Assembly: GCF_000379765.1 (NCBI RefSeq)
Contig: NZ_KB903438.1
Location: 62,001 to 126,000 of the forward strand
Length of the DNA: 64,000 nt
Direction: 5' to 3'
DNA from: Flexithrix dorotheae DSM 6795
GTDB lineage: Bacteria > Bacteroidota > Bacteroidia > Cytophagales > Flammeovirgaceae
In this document: in pieces, positions 1-8,806 of the stretch
Position numbering within the stretch: position 1 is the first letter of the stretch
Layout: each line of letters opens with the position of its first letter
Translations under genes and position numbers: made by a program
Notes under the pieces: model-generated
Told to the model about the DNA's origin: nothing
Seen by the model: only the letters and a program-made list of their open reading frames with translations
Database searches by the model: none

Positions 1-209
1 GGGGAAATGAAAATAACATTAGCATAAAAAGTGAAAATACAGATCTTTTCATACTGTTATAACCATATTTTGAGCAGATGGTTTAGTGTAATTGTAGGCA
101 GGGTATTGCCATTTTAGATTGATAAAAAAAATATGTATCTTTAAGGAGGTTTAAAAACCAAAGAGCTTATTATTGATTGTTACTTTTATGCTAACTTAAT
201 CAAAAAAAA

Positions 210-240
210 GGGAAGGATTTCTAAATAAGAGATCCCTCCC
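210..240 (+). terminator. Rho-independent terminator
   Basis: Twelve-position stem (210-221 with 229-240; one A-C mismatch, one G-U pair), a 7-base loop TAAATAA, then TATTTTTTT. It points rightward and probably ends a transcript that starts outside the window. Confidence 0.7.
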
Positions 241-327
241 TATTTTTTTGTAAAAAATATGAAAACCTAGGTTATATTTTGCCAATATGCTTCCACTAAT
301 AGTATATAATTGGAATCTTTTTGGTTA

Positions 328-356
328 AAGGAAGTCTTTTTTTTAAAGGCTTCTTT
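328..356 (+). terminator. Stem-loop with T-run
   Basis: AAGGAAGTC (328-336) pairs with GGCTTCTTT (348-356) over nine positions including two G-U pairs, followed by more T. It sits right beside the 3' end of the minus-strand gene at 360, so it may stop transcription from both sides, although the T-run favours the plus strand. Confidence 0.5.
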
Positions 357-359
357 TTT

Positions 360-1553
360 TTATCCTTCATTTTCCTCATCTGTTTTTAAATATTGATCCA
401 CTAGTTTGGACATCTCCGGAGTATAAGCTGGAGATTTTTTCAATTGTTCGGGTAAATATTTTGCCTTTTCTTCCATCGCCTTCATTTCTTCCGGGAACAT
501 ATTGTAAAGCATTTTAACATACTTGCCATATGAAGTATTATTTTTATCTCTGTTTAATCTGGAAATCGTTTCCCATGCTGAAGTACCGGTAGGTGAGGAA
601 TTGATTTGCTTAACTAATTTAAGGGTATTTTCCATAATTTCCTGTCTGCTTGCTTCATCATCTGTTTTTTCAAAATCGATCATGTAAATGCCAAGTAACA
701 AGCCCATGGATTCTCCATATCCCGGGATTAATTCCAACGATTTTTCAAGGTATTTTACGGCCAGCTCTCGTTTATTCACATCGCCATAGTTTCGGTAATA
801 ATCAATTTGCCCTAGTGAGGCATTGATATAGGTTCTTTCCTTGATTTTATATTTCTGGGCATAATTTTCCAGTATTTCAAAGTTCTCATCGTCTTTCCTC
901 ATTTTGAAATTGACATAAACCAGCTCATCTATAATCTGAGTTACAAGCTCCCCATAGTCTATTTCTTCAGCTTTTAAGAGTAAGTTTTTCAGATTTGATT
1001 TCAATAAATCACTATTTGGATTGCGGTCAAGTTGTTGTTTGAGTTTGTTCAATTCATCTTCATAGATGAATCGCTTGGTATAATTGGTGAATTCTCTGTT
1101 CACTTCCAGCTCATGTTCTACTTCTTTGAGTTTATTTTCCAGATTAATTTTCACATTGTGGACAATTTTATTAATATCATCCTCAAAAGAATTCTTTAGC
1201 CTTACCGATTCTTTTTCAACTTCATTTTGTACGGTTTCCTTCACCAGTCCCCTGATGGCAAATCCTCCTATGGCAGTTACTATGGCTAAAATTAATCCTA
1301 CTACCGCACCAATAGTAGCCAGAGAACTTTCCAGGATGGAAATGCGGTCATTCACTTCCGTAATAACTTTTGCATTGAGTTTTTCATCGAAATCCCGGTT
1401 GGGTACCCGTGTGTAATTGCCCTCATCCAATGCTTTTTCAAGGCTGTCAATTTTAGCAAGGGCCTTTTGTAAATCATCCGGACTTTGGGAAAAAACTGAA
1501 GTGGATAAAAACAAACAAAAACAAAAAGGAATAGTTTTCAGGAAGGTTAGCAT
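360..1553 (-). CDS. Exported or membrane-anchored TPR-like protein, unknown function
   Basis: 397 residues. The first ~22 residues look like a signal peptide ending near VFSQS. A second hydrophobic segment lies at ~79-101 (AVVGLILAIVTAIGGFAI). Residues ~105-180 are charged and heptad-like, consistent with a coiled coil, and the C-terminal half is helical with TPR-like spacing (for example YLEKSLELIPGYGESMGLL). I recognise no catalytic motif. It lies downstream of the ECF sigma/anti-sigma pair on the same strand, but a 165-bp gap containing a possible minus-strand -7 element (TAGTTTTG, 1671-1678) argues for its own promoter. A structural or scaffolding role in the envelope is only a guess. Confidence 0.8.
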   Translation of the reverse strand: MLTFLKTIPFCFCLFLSTSVFSQSPDDLQKALAKIDSLEKALDEGNYTRVPNRDFDEKLNAKVITEVNDRISILESSLATIGAVVGLILAIVTAIGGFAIRGLVKETVQNEVEKESVRLKNSFEDDINKIVHNVKINLENKLKEVEHELEVNREFTNYTKRFIYEDELNKLKQQLDRNPNSDLLKSNLKNLLLKAEEIDYGELVTQIIDELVYVNFKMRKDDENFEILENYAQKYKIKERTYINASLGQIDYYRNYGDVNKRELAVKYLEKSLELIPGYGESMGLLLGIYMIDFEKTDDEASRQEIMENTLKLVKQINSSPTGTSAWETISRLNRDKNNTSYGKYVKMLYNMFPEEMKAMEEKAKYLPEQLKKSPAYTPEMSKLVDQYLKTDEENEG

Positions 1554-1718
1554 GGGTATTTAGTTTAATGGTGATAAGTATGGATTATCAAAAGTTTTGG
1601 TCCATCTATTTAGGAGTACAGCCATTTGCCAGACATTAGATTGGATTGGTGTGGTTGTTCAAACAAATTACAAAACTATTCTGCAGTAATCAAGTATTGC
1701 GTTTTTACATTTGAATAA

Positions 1719-2453
1719 TCATTTAAGTTTTTCCATCACTTTTTTGGCACTTTCCTGATAGCTTGAACTACTTCCAGATATTTCAGAGAATAGATTCATG
1801 GCATTTTCTCTATGCCCGGCTTTCAAATAAGCCAGTGCCAAAAACCACTCATTAGCTTCCTGCAATTCATCCTCCTTTGGGCCAGATTGATTTTTTTCCA
1901 GGAAGGGGATTGCTTCACCGGCATTGCCCAAGGCGAGATGGGATAGCGCCATATAAAAATTCAGGGCAACATCCTCAGGGTCTAATGCCAGCTCATTTTT
2001 AAAAGTAGCAATGGCTTTTTCGTAATCTTTGTTTTCATAAATTTGAAAAGGACTTAAAGTTTCTTCCGACATCTGGCGTTCTGTGCCGTCCACCACATTG
2101 GGATAAGGTTGGTAAAATTCAGCAAAAATGGCTTCATGACTGGTCACGGAAAACCATATTTGGAAGGTGGAAAATAAAATGAGCACTATGGAAGCGGCAA
2201 TGGCGGCTATCCTGTAAATTTTAAGCCTCCTGCTATTCCCGGTTGTGGGCTTTTCTTCCTGCTGCAGTCTTTTTTTGAGTTGATTCGAAAAATAATCCTC
2301 CATTCCTCCAAGTAAGGCCTTTTTGAGTTGGAATTCCCGGGCAAATAAAGCATCGGTGGTTATTTTTTTTTCAAACCTAACCCTTTCTTCTTCGTTCATT
2401 TTGCCTTCCAGAAAAGCATTTACTTCCTCTAAATCTGGCTTATTATTCTCCAT
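1719..2453 (-). CDS. Anti-sigma-factor-like membrane protein with TPR tail
   Basis: 244 residues. The N-terminal ~70 residues are acidic and helical, with the pattern DLEEVNAFLEGKMNEEERVR typical of Bacteroidota anti-sigma-like proteins that lack a zinc-finger motif. One transmembrane helix lies at ~82-103 (IAAIAASIVLILFSTFQIWF). The C-terminal domain (~130-244), expected in the periplasm, carries two TPR-like units (ALDPEDVALNFYMALSHLAL). The gene begins 14 bp after the ECF sigma gene ends, so the two are very probably co-transcribed. The inferred role is to hold the sigma factor at the membrane and release it on an envelope signal. The sequence does not identify the signal. Confidence 0.75.
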   Translation of the reverse strand: MENNKPDLEEVNAFLEGKMNEEERVRFEKKITTDALFAREFQLKKALLGGMEDYFSNQLKKRLQQEEKPTTGNSRRLKIYRIAAIAASIVLILFSTFQIWFSVTSHEAIFAEFYQPYPNVVDGTERQMSEETLSPFQIYENKDYEKAIATFKNELALDPEDVALNFYMALSHLALGNAGEAIPFLEKNQSGPKEDELQEANEWFLALAYLKAGHRENAMNLFSEISGSSSSYQESAKKVMEKLK

Positions 2454-2467
2454 ATTCGGTTTAAAAA

Positions 2468-3037
2468 TTAGAAAAAATCTCCTTCTTTAAATGTTTTCAA
2501 AACCAGTTTTCTCAATTCGTTGATACACCTGTTTTTCTGTGCCTTGGCTACATTCGCATTTTTGGAGTTTACTTCACGGGCAATATCCTCCATGGAAAAC
2601 CGATCGAAATAAAACAGTTTCAGAATGGTTTTGCAAGGATCACCAAGTGCTTCAAGCGCTTTCATTACATTTTGTCTGGCCTCCAGGTTTTCTATCCGGT
2701 CTTCTTCATTTTCCACAAAGAGTTTGTATTCAAGTTTTTCAAATTCGTTCTCGAATTTCTGGTTGAATTTTAATTTGTTGGAGATCAGGTTTTTACCAAT
2801 GGCGTACAAGTAGTTTTTGATAGAATAATCTATCTGGATGATCTTTCCACTTTTGATGTTTTTATAAAAGGCAATAATCGCATCCTGAAAAATATCAATA
2901 GCTTCTTCTTCAGATAGCCTAAATTTAAATTTTGCCCAGCGCAAAAAATCATCCTTATAAAGGTTGTACAGTTCTACAATTTCCTCTTCCTTGCCGGCCA
3001 GGATTTTTCTTAATAATATATTATCACTTGTGCTCAA
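2468..3037 (-). CDS. RNA polymerase sigma factor, ECF/sigma-70 family
   Basis: 189 residues. Region 2 is visible at ~25-75 (FRLSEEEAIDIFQDAIIAFY, the D-x-F-Q-D core-binding signature) and region 4 at ~125-185 (helix-turn-helix around MEDIAREVNSKNANVAKAQK). There is no region 3, as expected for ECF factors. The start appears to be TTG: no ATG precedes region 2 in frame. The next gene, 14 bp downstream, is anti-sigma-like. The pair probably controls a small regulon and its own expression; a conventional TTTG/TAnnTTTG promoter is not evident upstream, which fits control by an alternative sigma factor. Confidence 0.9.
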   Translation of the reverse strand: MSTSDNILLRKILAGKEEEIVELYNLYKDDFLRWAKFKFRLSEEEAIDIFQDAIIAFYKNIKSGKIIQIDYSIKNYLYAIGKNLISNKLKFNQKFENEFEKLEYKLFVENEEDRIENLEARQNVMKALEALGDPCKTILKLFYFDRFSMEDIAREVNSKNANVAKAQKNRCINELRKLVLKTFKEGDFF

Positions 3038-3243
3038 TTATGCTTAGGTATTTGGCAGAATGTAATGGTAAACAGCTTTTGCTATTTTATTTAAAGAAAT
3101 TACTTTTATTGAATCTTAATCTGGTATTACCCTGGAAATGGTTTAATTATTTTTCAATATGTGATACGGAAAATTCAATAGTATTTTAAAATAAACTAAT
3201 ATAAATTTCCGGTTATTCCCTGTTAATTCCAAATGTGAAAATT

Positions 3244-3687
3244 ATGGAAATCATAAAAGTAGATTTGTCTTCTCTGGAAGAAGTAGCTCCCTTATTTGAT
3301 AGTTATAGAGTATTTTACCGACAAACAACTGACCTGGCTGGCGCCACTCAGTTTTTAAAAGAAAGAATTGAAAACGGTGAATCAGTAATTTTTCTGGCCA
3401 AAAGTGAAAAGGGTGAAGCTATTGGGTTTATCCAATTGTATCCCATTTTTTCCTCGGTTTCCATGGCGAAAACATGGTTGCTGAATGACCTTTTTGTACA
3501 TCCGGAACACCGGAAAAAATCGGTAGCTACAAAATTGATGGATAGGGCAAAAGCACTGGCAAAATCCACTAATTCTCCCTGGATATTGCTGGAAACTGAG
3601 GCAAGTAATCATAGAGCTCAGGCTCTTTATGAAAAAATAGGTTTTAAGAAAACTACCGATTATTTCTATTTTTTGGAAGTGAAGTAA
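3244..3687 (+). CDS. GNAT family N-acetyltransferase
   Basis: 147 residues from the ATG at 3244; an in-frame GTG at 3235 would add three residues. The fold signature of GCN5-related acetyltransferases is clear: a beta-strand with LNDLFVHPEHRKKSVATKLM (~80-99; the R-x-x-G-x-G/A pyrophosphate loop reads RKKSVA, with Ser for the first Gly), then WILLETEASNHRAQALYEKI and GFKKTTDYFYF at the C terminus. It should transfer acetyl from acetyl-CoA to an amine; the substrate cannot be inferred. It stands alone, divergent from the ECF operon. Confidence 0.9.
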   Translation: MEIIKVDLSSLEEVAPLFDSYRVFYRQTTDLAGATQFLKERIENGESVIFLAKSEKGEAIGFIQLYPIFSSVSMAKTWLLNDLFVHPEHRKKSVATKLMDRAKALAKSTNSPWILLETEASNHRAQALYEKIGFKKTTDYFYFLEVK

Positions 3688-3781
3688 AGTGGTTAGAAAT
3701 GGAAAAACAAAGTTTCAATTAAGGAAATGCTCTACTTCTTTTTTGGGCAGTTGTGATTTAGACTCTTGTGGTTTTGGGACA

Positions 3782-3796
3782 CACGCGTCACGCGTG
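3782..3796. repeat. GC-rich 7-bp inverted repeat
   Basis: CACGCGT-C-ACGCGTG is a perfect 7-bp inverted repeat with a one-base centre, and it contains two direct ACGCGT hexamers. It stands out against the AT-rich surroundings and lies between the GNAT gene and the convergent 153-residue gene. No second copy was noticed in the window. Confidence 0.5.
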
Positions 3797-3826
3797 CGCC
3801 ATCAGAGGAGTTTTTTTATTACCTTT

Positions 3827-4288
3827 TTACCAACCAAGACTAGAACCATATTTAATATTTCGGATTTTCTTATTTAGTTGAGTTACGAACCTTTTTTGCT
3901 TAATGATTACAGAGCAATAAAGGACAAAATTGGCTGTAATTCCAAAAATTGTAATTGGGCCAGAAAAAGGAATTTGACTAAGAAAAATGATAGTTACAAT
4001 AATTCCGGTAAGCAAAAATGGAGTCCAATAGGTGTATTCTAAATGTTTACTATTGTTCTTTTCTATAAGTTTTATGGTTGCATATTGAACATAGTTAAAG
4101 GAACTATGATGAAACAATGTAAAAATACCTCCAAGAAAAATTAATTCATTATCACTTTTACTTTTTATTATAACTTTTCTTTTAAAGAGTTCAATCTCAA
4201 TTAATTCCATAATTTCATAATCGGAATACCTTTTACAATTATATTCATCTAGTTTTATTTGAATGTGATTTTTCAAAAAAGGAATCAT
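3827..4288 (-). CDS. Small membrane protein, unknown
   Basis: 153 residues beginning with ATG at 4288. The N-terminal half is charged and may be a small soluble domain (residues 1-80). Two adjacent hydrophobic segments follow at ~90-110 (WTPFLLTGIIVTIIFLSQI) and ~115-133 (ITIFGITANFVLYCSVII), and the end is basic (KQKRFVTQLNKKIRN). The coding region is very AT-rich, using many ATA, AAA and TTA codons, which may indicate a recent arrival. It is flanked by a GC-rich palindrome on its 3' side and a 29-nt hairpin element upstream. I do not recognise the family. Confidence 0.65.
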   Translation of the reverse strand: MIPFLKNHIQIKLDEYNCKRYSDYEIMELIEIELFKRKVIIKSKSDNELIFLGGIFTLFHHSSFNYVQYATIKLIEKNNSKHLEYTYWTPFLLTGIIVTIIFLSQIPFSGPITIFGITANFVLYCSVIIKQKRFVTQLNKKIRNIKYGSSLGW

Positions 4289-4446
4289 AGGTTTGGTTTT
4301 AATTTAGCGCAAAAATTTATATGAAATGTCTGTATTATTCTGGTAAGTTTTATTTCACTGAAATTCGAAAAATGTAAAAAAAAGGACAGGATTTTTAGGT
4401 TTTCTGTTTGGAGAAAAAAAATCTAAGTTTCAATATTAGTTTCCTT

Positions 4447-4475
4447 GCAGGGTCTTCTCATTTGAGAGACCCTGC
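4447..4475. repeat. Hairpin GCAGGGTCT...AGACCCTGC
   Basis: A 9-bp perfect stem (4447-4455 with 4467-4475) extends after a single bulged T through CTC/GAG, with an ATTT loop. No T-run follows, so it is not a typical terminator. It is locally GC-rich and could be one copy of a dispersed intergenic element; no second copy was seen here. Confidence 0.5.
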
Positions 4476-4671
4476 GTAGTGCTTCAGGACAATAGTAGAA
4501 CTCAGGGGCCCGAGTAAACCTTGCTGAGACTTACATTATTGCTATTTTTAGTTCCTTCTAAAGAGTCACAATCAGAATAAATTCATTATCAAACGGACTC
4601 CTAATTACCAATCACAAACTCCTAATCACTAATAACCAAACAACCAATCCCTAACCAAACGTCTTCCCCCT

Positions 4672-4702
4672 TTTGAGTATGAATATTCTTGTGTTAACTT
4701 TG
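4672..4702 (+). promoter_or_regulatory. Bacteroidota-type promoter of hisS
   Basis: TTTG (4672-4675), a 19-bp spacer and TAACTTTG (4695-4702) match the Bacteroidota primary-sigma consensus TTTG-N19/21-TAnnTTTG exactly. Transcription should begin near 4708, about 30 nt before the hisS ATG. Confidence 0.75.
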
Positions 4703-4737
4703 CCTTCTTAAAATTTTAGATCGCAAACAGTTGTAAA

Positions 4738-6108
4738 ATGGCAGGGCAGAAACCAGGAATTCCCAGTGGAACCAGAGATTTTGGACCATTACAGATGGCC
4801 AAAAGGAATTTTATATTCGATAATATCAAAAAAGTTTATCAAAAGTACGGATTTGAACCGCTTGAAACCCCAAGTATGGAGAATCTTTCTGTACTAATGG
4901 GAAAGTATGGAGATGAGGGAGACCGGCTTTTATATAAAATTTTAAATTCAGGTGATTTCCTGAAAAAGAGTACCGAAAAGGATTTTCAGCAGGGGGCCGG
5001 ACACATGATGAAAAAGGTGGCAGAGAAAGGCTTGAGATATGATTTAACGGTTCCTTTTGCCCGCTATGTGGTAATGAACAGGGGAGAACTCAATTTTCCA
5101 TTTAAGCGATATCAGATACAGCCAGTCTGGAGAGCTGACCGTCCGCAAAGGGGTAGATACAGAGAATTTTACCAATGTGATGCTGATGTGATTGGAACCG
5201 ATTCTTTAATCTGTGAGGCTGAAATTGTAGCCATGATTAATGAAGTGTTTTCCAAACTGGGCATAAAGGACTATACCATTAAAATTAACAATAGGAAGAT
5301 ATTGGCTGGCATAGCCGAAGCTATTGGGGAAAATGGGAAAGAATCCGATTTGTGCGTTGCCATAGATAAGCTGGATAAAATTGGGGCTGAAAAAGTGAAT
5401 GAAGAATTAAAAGGCAAGGGTTTTTCTGATGCGGCCATAGCAGCGTTAACTCCTATCCTTGAACTTTCCGGGGATAATTCGGATAAAATATCAGCTTTAA
5501 AAGAAATATTCGAAAAATCAATATTAGGTGCTAAAGGTTTGGAAGAACTACAAGCTGTATTGGATTATATAGAATTACTTGGTCTGGACAAGGCGCATCT
5601 GGAGTTTGATACTACCCTTGCCAGAGGTTTATCTTATTATACAGGAGCCATTTTCGAAGTGAAGGTAAACAACGTAAGCATTGGGAGCGTATCCGGGGGA
5701 GGTCGTTACGATGACCTGACCGGAGTTTTTGGACTGAAGGATATGTCGGGTGTAGGCATCTCTTTTGGAGTAGACCGAATTTATGATGTAATGGAGGAAC
5801 TGGAATTATTCCCCACAGATCAGCTGAACACTACAGAGGTGATGTTTGTGAACTTTGACCAGACTACTGAAAAATATTGCCTGCCGGTATTGCAAAAGCT
5901 AAGGGCCAGGGGAGTTAATTCGGAAATTTACCCTGAATCTGCCAAAATGAAAAAGCAGATGAATTATGCTAATAAAAAAGAAGTGGCTTATGTAGTATTA
6001 GCAGGAAGCAATGAAATTGCTGAAGGAAAATTTACCCTTAAAAATATGGCTAGTGGGGAGCAAAAGCTGGTATCTACTGAGGAGTTATTAGCAGTTTTTC
6101 AAAACTGA
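4738..6108 (+). CDS. hisS: Histidyl-tRNA synthetase
   Basis: 456 residues, full length for the bacterial enzyme that charges tRNA-His. The class II motifs are present: motif 2 around residue 129 ([17 protein letters not shown]) and the histidine-specific HisA block near 293 ([16 protein letters not shown]). Motif 3 follows ([11 protein letters not shown]), and an anticodon-binding domain occupies ~365-456 ([18 protein letters not shown]). A strong promoter precedes it. The STAS-like gene begins 34 bp after its stop and a PP2C gene follows, so hisS probably heads a three-gene transcript. Confidence 0.97.
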   Translation: MAGQKPGIPSGTRDFGPLQMAKRNFIFDNIKKVYQKYGFEPLETPSMENLSVLMGKYGDEGDRLLYKILNSGDFLKKSTEKDFQQGAGHMMKKVAEKGLRYDLTVPFARYVVMNRGELNFPFKRYQIQPVWRADRPQRGRYREFYQCDADVIGTDSLICEAEIVAMINEVFSKLGIKDYTIKINNRKILAGIAEAIGENGKESDLCVAIDKLDKIGAEKVNEELKGKGFSDAAIAALTPILELSGDNSDKISALKEIFEKSILGAKGLEELQAVLDYIELLGLDKAHLEFDTTLARGLSYYTGAIFEVKVNNVSIGSVSGGGRYDDLTGVFGLKDMSGVGISFGVDRIYDVMEELELFPTDQLNTTEVMFVNFDQTTEKYCLPVLQKLRARGVNSEIYPESAKMKKQMNYANKKEVAYVVLAGSNEIAEGKFTLKNMASGEQKLVSTEELLAVFQN

Positions 6109-6142
6109 CAGTGGGCGCTTGTTTCAATTGATATAAAAGGCG

Positions 6143-6553
6143 ATGAAAGTTTATTCAAGTATTTACTCTGAATTTTATTTTTTTAAGGAGGATAACCTGT
6201 TAAAGCATATTTGGCTCCAGGCCACTGAGAATTTTCTGGAGGAGGAATTTAAAAATGAAATGATGAAGTATCGGGAAGGAGTTAAAACCTATAAACCTTC
6301 GCTGGTGCTTATCAACGCTCAAAACCTGAAGTTTGTGATCAGGCCTGAGTTGCAAGCCTGGATTGATGAAAATATTGCTGTGGTTACCAATAAAATTTTA
6401 ACCAGAATTGCTTTTCTCATGCCCCCGGAACTCATTAATCAATTAGCTATTGAGCAGGCGATGGAAGAAAGGGAGTCAGCTAAGTTGAGGGTGAGGTTTT
6501 TTAAAGATGAAAGCCTTGCCTTAAGCTGGTTAAAAAACACTTATGGGGGGTAG
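6143..6553 (+). CDS. STAS/SpoIIAA-like small protein
   Basis: 136 residues, no signal peptide or membrane segment. The alternating strand/helix pattern (LVLINAQNLKFVIRPELQAW, then LTRIAFLMPPELINQLAIEQ, ending RFFKDESLALSWL) matches the STAS-like proteins common in Bacteroidota. At the place where SpoIIAA has its phosphorylatable Ser in a DSSG turn, this protein reads VIRPELQ, so regulation by Ser phosphorylation of the classical kind is not evident. It lies between hisS and a PP2C phosphatase with 34- and 17-bp gaps. A partner relation with the phosphatase is inference. Confidence 0.65.
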   Translation: MKVYSSIYSEFYFFKEDNLLKHIWLQATENFLEEEFKNEMMKYREGVKTYKPSLVLINAQNLKFVIRPELQAWIDENIAVVTNKILTRIAFLMPPELINQLAIEQAMEERESAKLRVRFFKDESLALSWLKNTYGG

Positions 6554-6570
6554 TAAAGGTTAATTTATCC

Positions 6571-7305
6571 ATGAAAATAAATACCACCTTACAAATTGGT
6601 GAATTTCATACAAATTATTGCGAAGATTTTTTGGTGGTAGCGCAAATCGCAACAAAGGAAAAGTTGATAGCAGTTTTAGACGGTTGTACGATGGGTACGG
6701 AATCTGTTTTTGCCTCAATGCTTTATGGAAAGGTTTTAAGGAAAATTGCTAAACAATTTTTTTATGAAGAGTTTTATAACTCAATTGAAATCCCTTTGGA
6801 AGGTAAGATAAAAGCAATTCTTAAGGAATTGTTTAAACAAACTAATTTGTTGAAAAACCAGCTTGGTTTAGACATAAATGAACTTTTATCTACCATGATA
6901 TTAGGCGTGGTGGATACTGAAAACTCCAGAGCTGACCTAATAACAATTGGAGATGGATTAATTTTTTGGGATGGTGAATTAATTGAGTATGAGCAGAATA
7001 ATATTCCTGATTATTTAGGGTATCACTTATCTGAAAATTTTGAAGAGTGGTTTCAAGCTCAAAACCAAAAACTTACCGTTGAGAATTTTAAGAACTTATC
7101 CATCAGTACAGACGGAATTTTTACTTTTAAAGATTTAAGAAAAGGAGGCAGGCAAAAACCAGAGACTGAAATAATCAATTTCCTGTTGGTGGATGAGGAA
7201 AATTCGCAATATGAAAATTTTTTGGATCGAAAAATCAGATTTCTAAAAAATGAAATGAACCAGGTTGTGACAGATGACCTGGCAATTATAAGATTAATGA
7301 ATTAA
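6571..7305 (+). CDS. PP2C-type Ser/Thr phosphatase
   Basis: 244 residues, close to the size of a minimal PP2C domain. The metal-binding acidic motifs are in order: NYCEDFLVV (~17), IAVLDGCTMGTES (~34-46), ITIGDGLIFWDG (~128), LSISTDGIFTF (~176) and VTDDLAIIRL near the C terminus. It should dephosphorylate Ser/Thr in a protein, using Mn or Mg. The start is 17 bp after the STAS-like gene, implying translation from the same message. No anti-sigma-type kinase is nearby, so if this is a partner switch its kinase must be encoded elsewhere. Confidence 0.85.
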   Translation: MKINTTLQIGEFHTNYCEDFLVVAQIATKEKLIAVLDGCTMGTESVFASMLYGKVLRKIAKQFFYEEFYNSIEIPLEGKIKAILKELFKQTNLLKNQLGLDINELLSTMILGVVDTENSRADLITIGDGLIFWDGELIEYEQNNIPDYLGYHLSENFEEWFQAQNQKLTVENFKNLSISTDGIFTFKDLRKGGRQKPETEIINFLLVDEENSQYENFLDRKIRFLKNEMNQVVTDDLAIIRLMN

Positions 7306-7367
7306 CTTCAATATTTTTAAAAACATTTAGCTGTTATCAGCCCTTGCTTTCTTCCTAAGACCCCCAT

Positions 7368-8672
7368 TTAATTTAAAGCCCTTTTATAGGTATTTATCGC
7401 TCGTTCTCTGGCAAACTTATGCTCTACGATGGGTTTGGGGTAATTGGGTAGTTGAAACTCAGGGACCCATTTTCGTAAATACTTTCCGTCTTTATCAAAT
7501 TTTTTCGTTTGAGATTCCGGATTGAAAACACGGAAATAAGGCTGAGCATCAGTTCCGGTACCTGCAGCCCACTGCCAGCCCCCATTATTAGCGGCCAGAT
7601 CGAAATCCAGCAGTTTTTTGGCAAAATAGGCTTCCCCCCATTGCCAATCGATCAAGAGGTGCTTGGTAAGGAAACTTGCGGTGATCATCCTTACCCGATT
7701 ATGCATATAGCCGGTTTCATTAAGTTCTCTCATTCCAGCATCCACAATGGGATAACCGGTTTTCCCCTCACACCAGGCCTGGAATTCCGCTTCATTATTT
7801 CTCCATTCCAGTGCATCATATTTTTTGTGGAAATTTCCTTTAGCCACATGGGGAAAATGGGTAAGAATCATAATATAAAAATCCCTCCAAATCAATTCAT
7901 TTAAAAAAGTCTTGCCCTTTTTGAGCCCAATCCTGGCAGCTTTTCTAATGCTTACAGTACCAAATCTTAAATGGATTCCCAGTCTTGTGGTGCCATTTTT
8001 TGCAGGAAAATCTCTGGTTTCACCATAATTTTTTATCTTAGCTTCATCAAGCCTTAATTCGGGAATCGATATTTTTGTTTTTTCAAACCCTAAATCGGAT
8101 AACTTCGGGAAAGGTAAATTTTCGGTTTGATGAAAATTTGCAAAATATTTCTCAGTGGGGTAGGCTTTCAGATAAAAGCCGGAGGAACTGCTCTCCAGCT
8201 TTTCCATCCATTTTCTGCTGTATGGGGTGAATACCTTGTATGGGTCCCCATCATCTTTCAGTACTTCATCTTTTTCAAAGATACAATGATCTTTAAATGT
8301 CCTGAAGGAAATGTCATTTTCTTTGAGCAGATTTTTTATCTGCTTATCCCTTTCCAATGCATAGGGTTCATAATCATGATTGGTATAAACTTCTGCAATA
8401 TCATACTGGTTTATGATCGTCTTCCAAATTTCCTCAGGTTTGCCATGTTTCACCAGAATCTGACTACCCAGTTTGGAAAGTTCACCATTCAAATCCTTTA
8501 GGCAATTGTGAATGAATTCTACCCTTGCATCTTTTTTATCTTCAAGTTTATCCAGAATTTCTGTATCGAAAATAAATAGCGGAAGAATAGGCTTTTCCCC
8601 TTTAAGGGCATGATAAAGCCCTGCATTGTCCTCTAATCTTAAGTCTCTTCTAAACCAAAATATGGAAATCAT
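7368..8672 (-). CDS. phrB: Deoxyribodipyrimidine photolyase (class I CPD photolyase/cryptochrome family)
   Basis: 434 residues. The N-terminal antenna-binding Rossmann domain opens with ISIFWFRRDLRLEDNAGLYH, a hallmark of the family. The C-terminal FAD domain contains RLGIHLRFGTVSIR, FLNELIWRDFYIMIL, GYPIVDAGMRELNETGYMHN and LDFDLAANNGGWQWAAGTG, the last matching the FAD-binding and Trp-relay region. It should use blue light to split pyrimidine dimers. It is transcribed alone, divergent from the DUF4920 lipoprotein gene. A cryptochrome-like signalling role is less likely given the intact photolyase motifs. Confidence 0.95.
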   Translation of the reverse strand: MISIFWFRRDLRLEDNAGLYHALKGEKPILPLFIFDTEILDKLEDKKDARVEFIHNCLKDLNGELSKLGSQILVKHGKPEEIWKTIINQYDIAEVYTNHDYEPYALERDKQIKNLLKENDISFRTFKDHCIFEKDEVLKDDGDPYKVFTPYSRKWMEKLESSSSGFYLKAYPTEKYFANFHQTENLPFPKLSDLGFEKTKISIPELRLDEAKIKNYGETRDFPAKNGTTRLGIHLRFGTVSIRKAARIGLKKGKTFLNELIWRDFYIMILTHFPHVAKGNFHKKYDALEWRNNEAEFQAWCEGKTGYPIVDAGMRELNETGYMHNRVRMITASFLTKHLLIDWQWGEAYFAKKLLDFDLAANNGGWQWAAGTGTDAQPYFRVFNPESQTKKFDKDGKYLRKWVPEFQLPNYPKPIVEHKFARERAINTYKRALN

Positions 8673-8756
8673 TTGAAAAAGTATGTTTGTGTTTCTATAA
8701 AACAGTCACAAGGTTAATTTGTTCAACAATCATTTTTTCCAGAAATAAGCTTTGGT

Positions 8757-8764
8757 TACCTTTG
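8757..8764 (+). promoter_or_regulatory. Promoter -7 element, DUF4920 gene
   Basis: TACCTTTG fits TAnnTTTG and lies 42 bp before the chosen ATG at 8807. The -33 position holds a T-run (TTTT at 8733-8736) rather than TTTG, so the match is partial. Confidence 0.5.
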
Positions 8765-8806
8765 TTTAAATTTAATGAAATAATCAATCCTAAAACACTA
8801 ATCATC

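Larger units (their letters stand above)
1..359. other. Intergenic, left window edge
   Basis: No coding frame is supportable here. The segment is very AT-rich. It holds two rightward stem-loops followed by T-runs (listed separately), which suggests that a plus-strand gene lying left of the window ends near here. Confidence 0.6.
4289..4737. other. Intergenic with hairpin, low-complexity tract and hisS promoter
   Basis: Contains a GC-rich hairpin at 4447-4475, a pyrimidine-poor tract at ~4600-4660 built from short CTAAT, ACCAA and CCAAT words, and the hisS promoter at 4672-4702. I found no coding frame. Confidence 0.6.

Noticed and set aside
4600-4660. Word-repeat tract as a CRISPR or telomere-like array
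   Set aside because: Units are short and irregular, with no regular spacers.
7509-7904. 131-codon plus-strand frame antisense to the photolyase gene
   Set aside because: Shadow of a conserved gene; no start signal or family.
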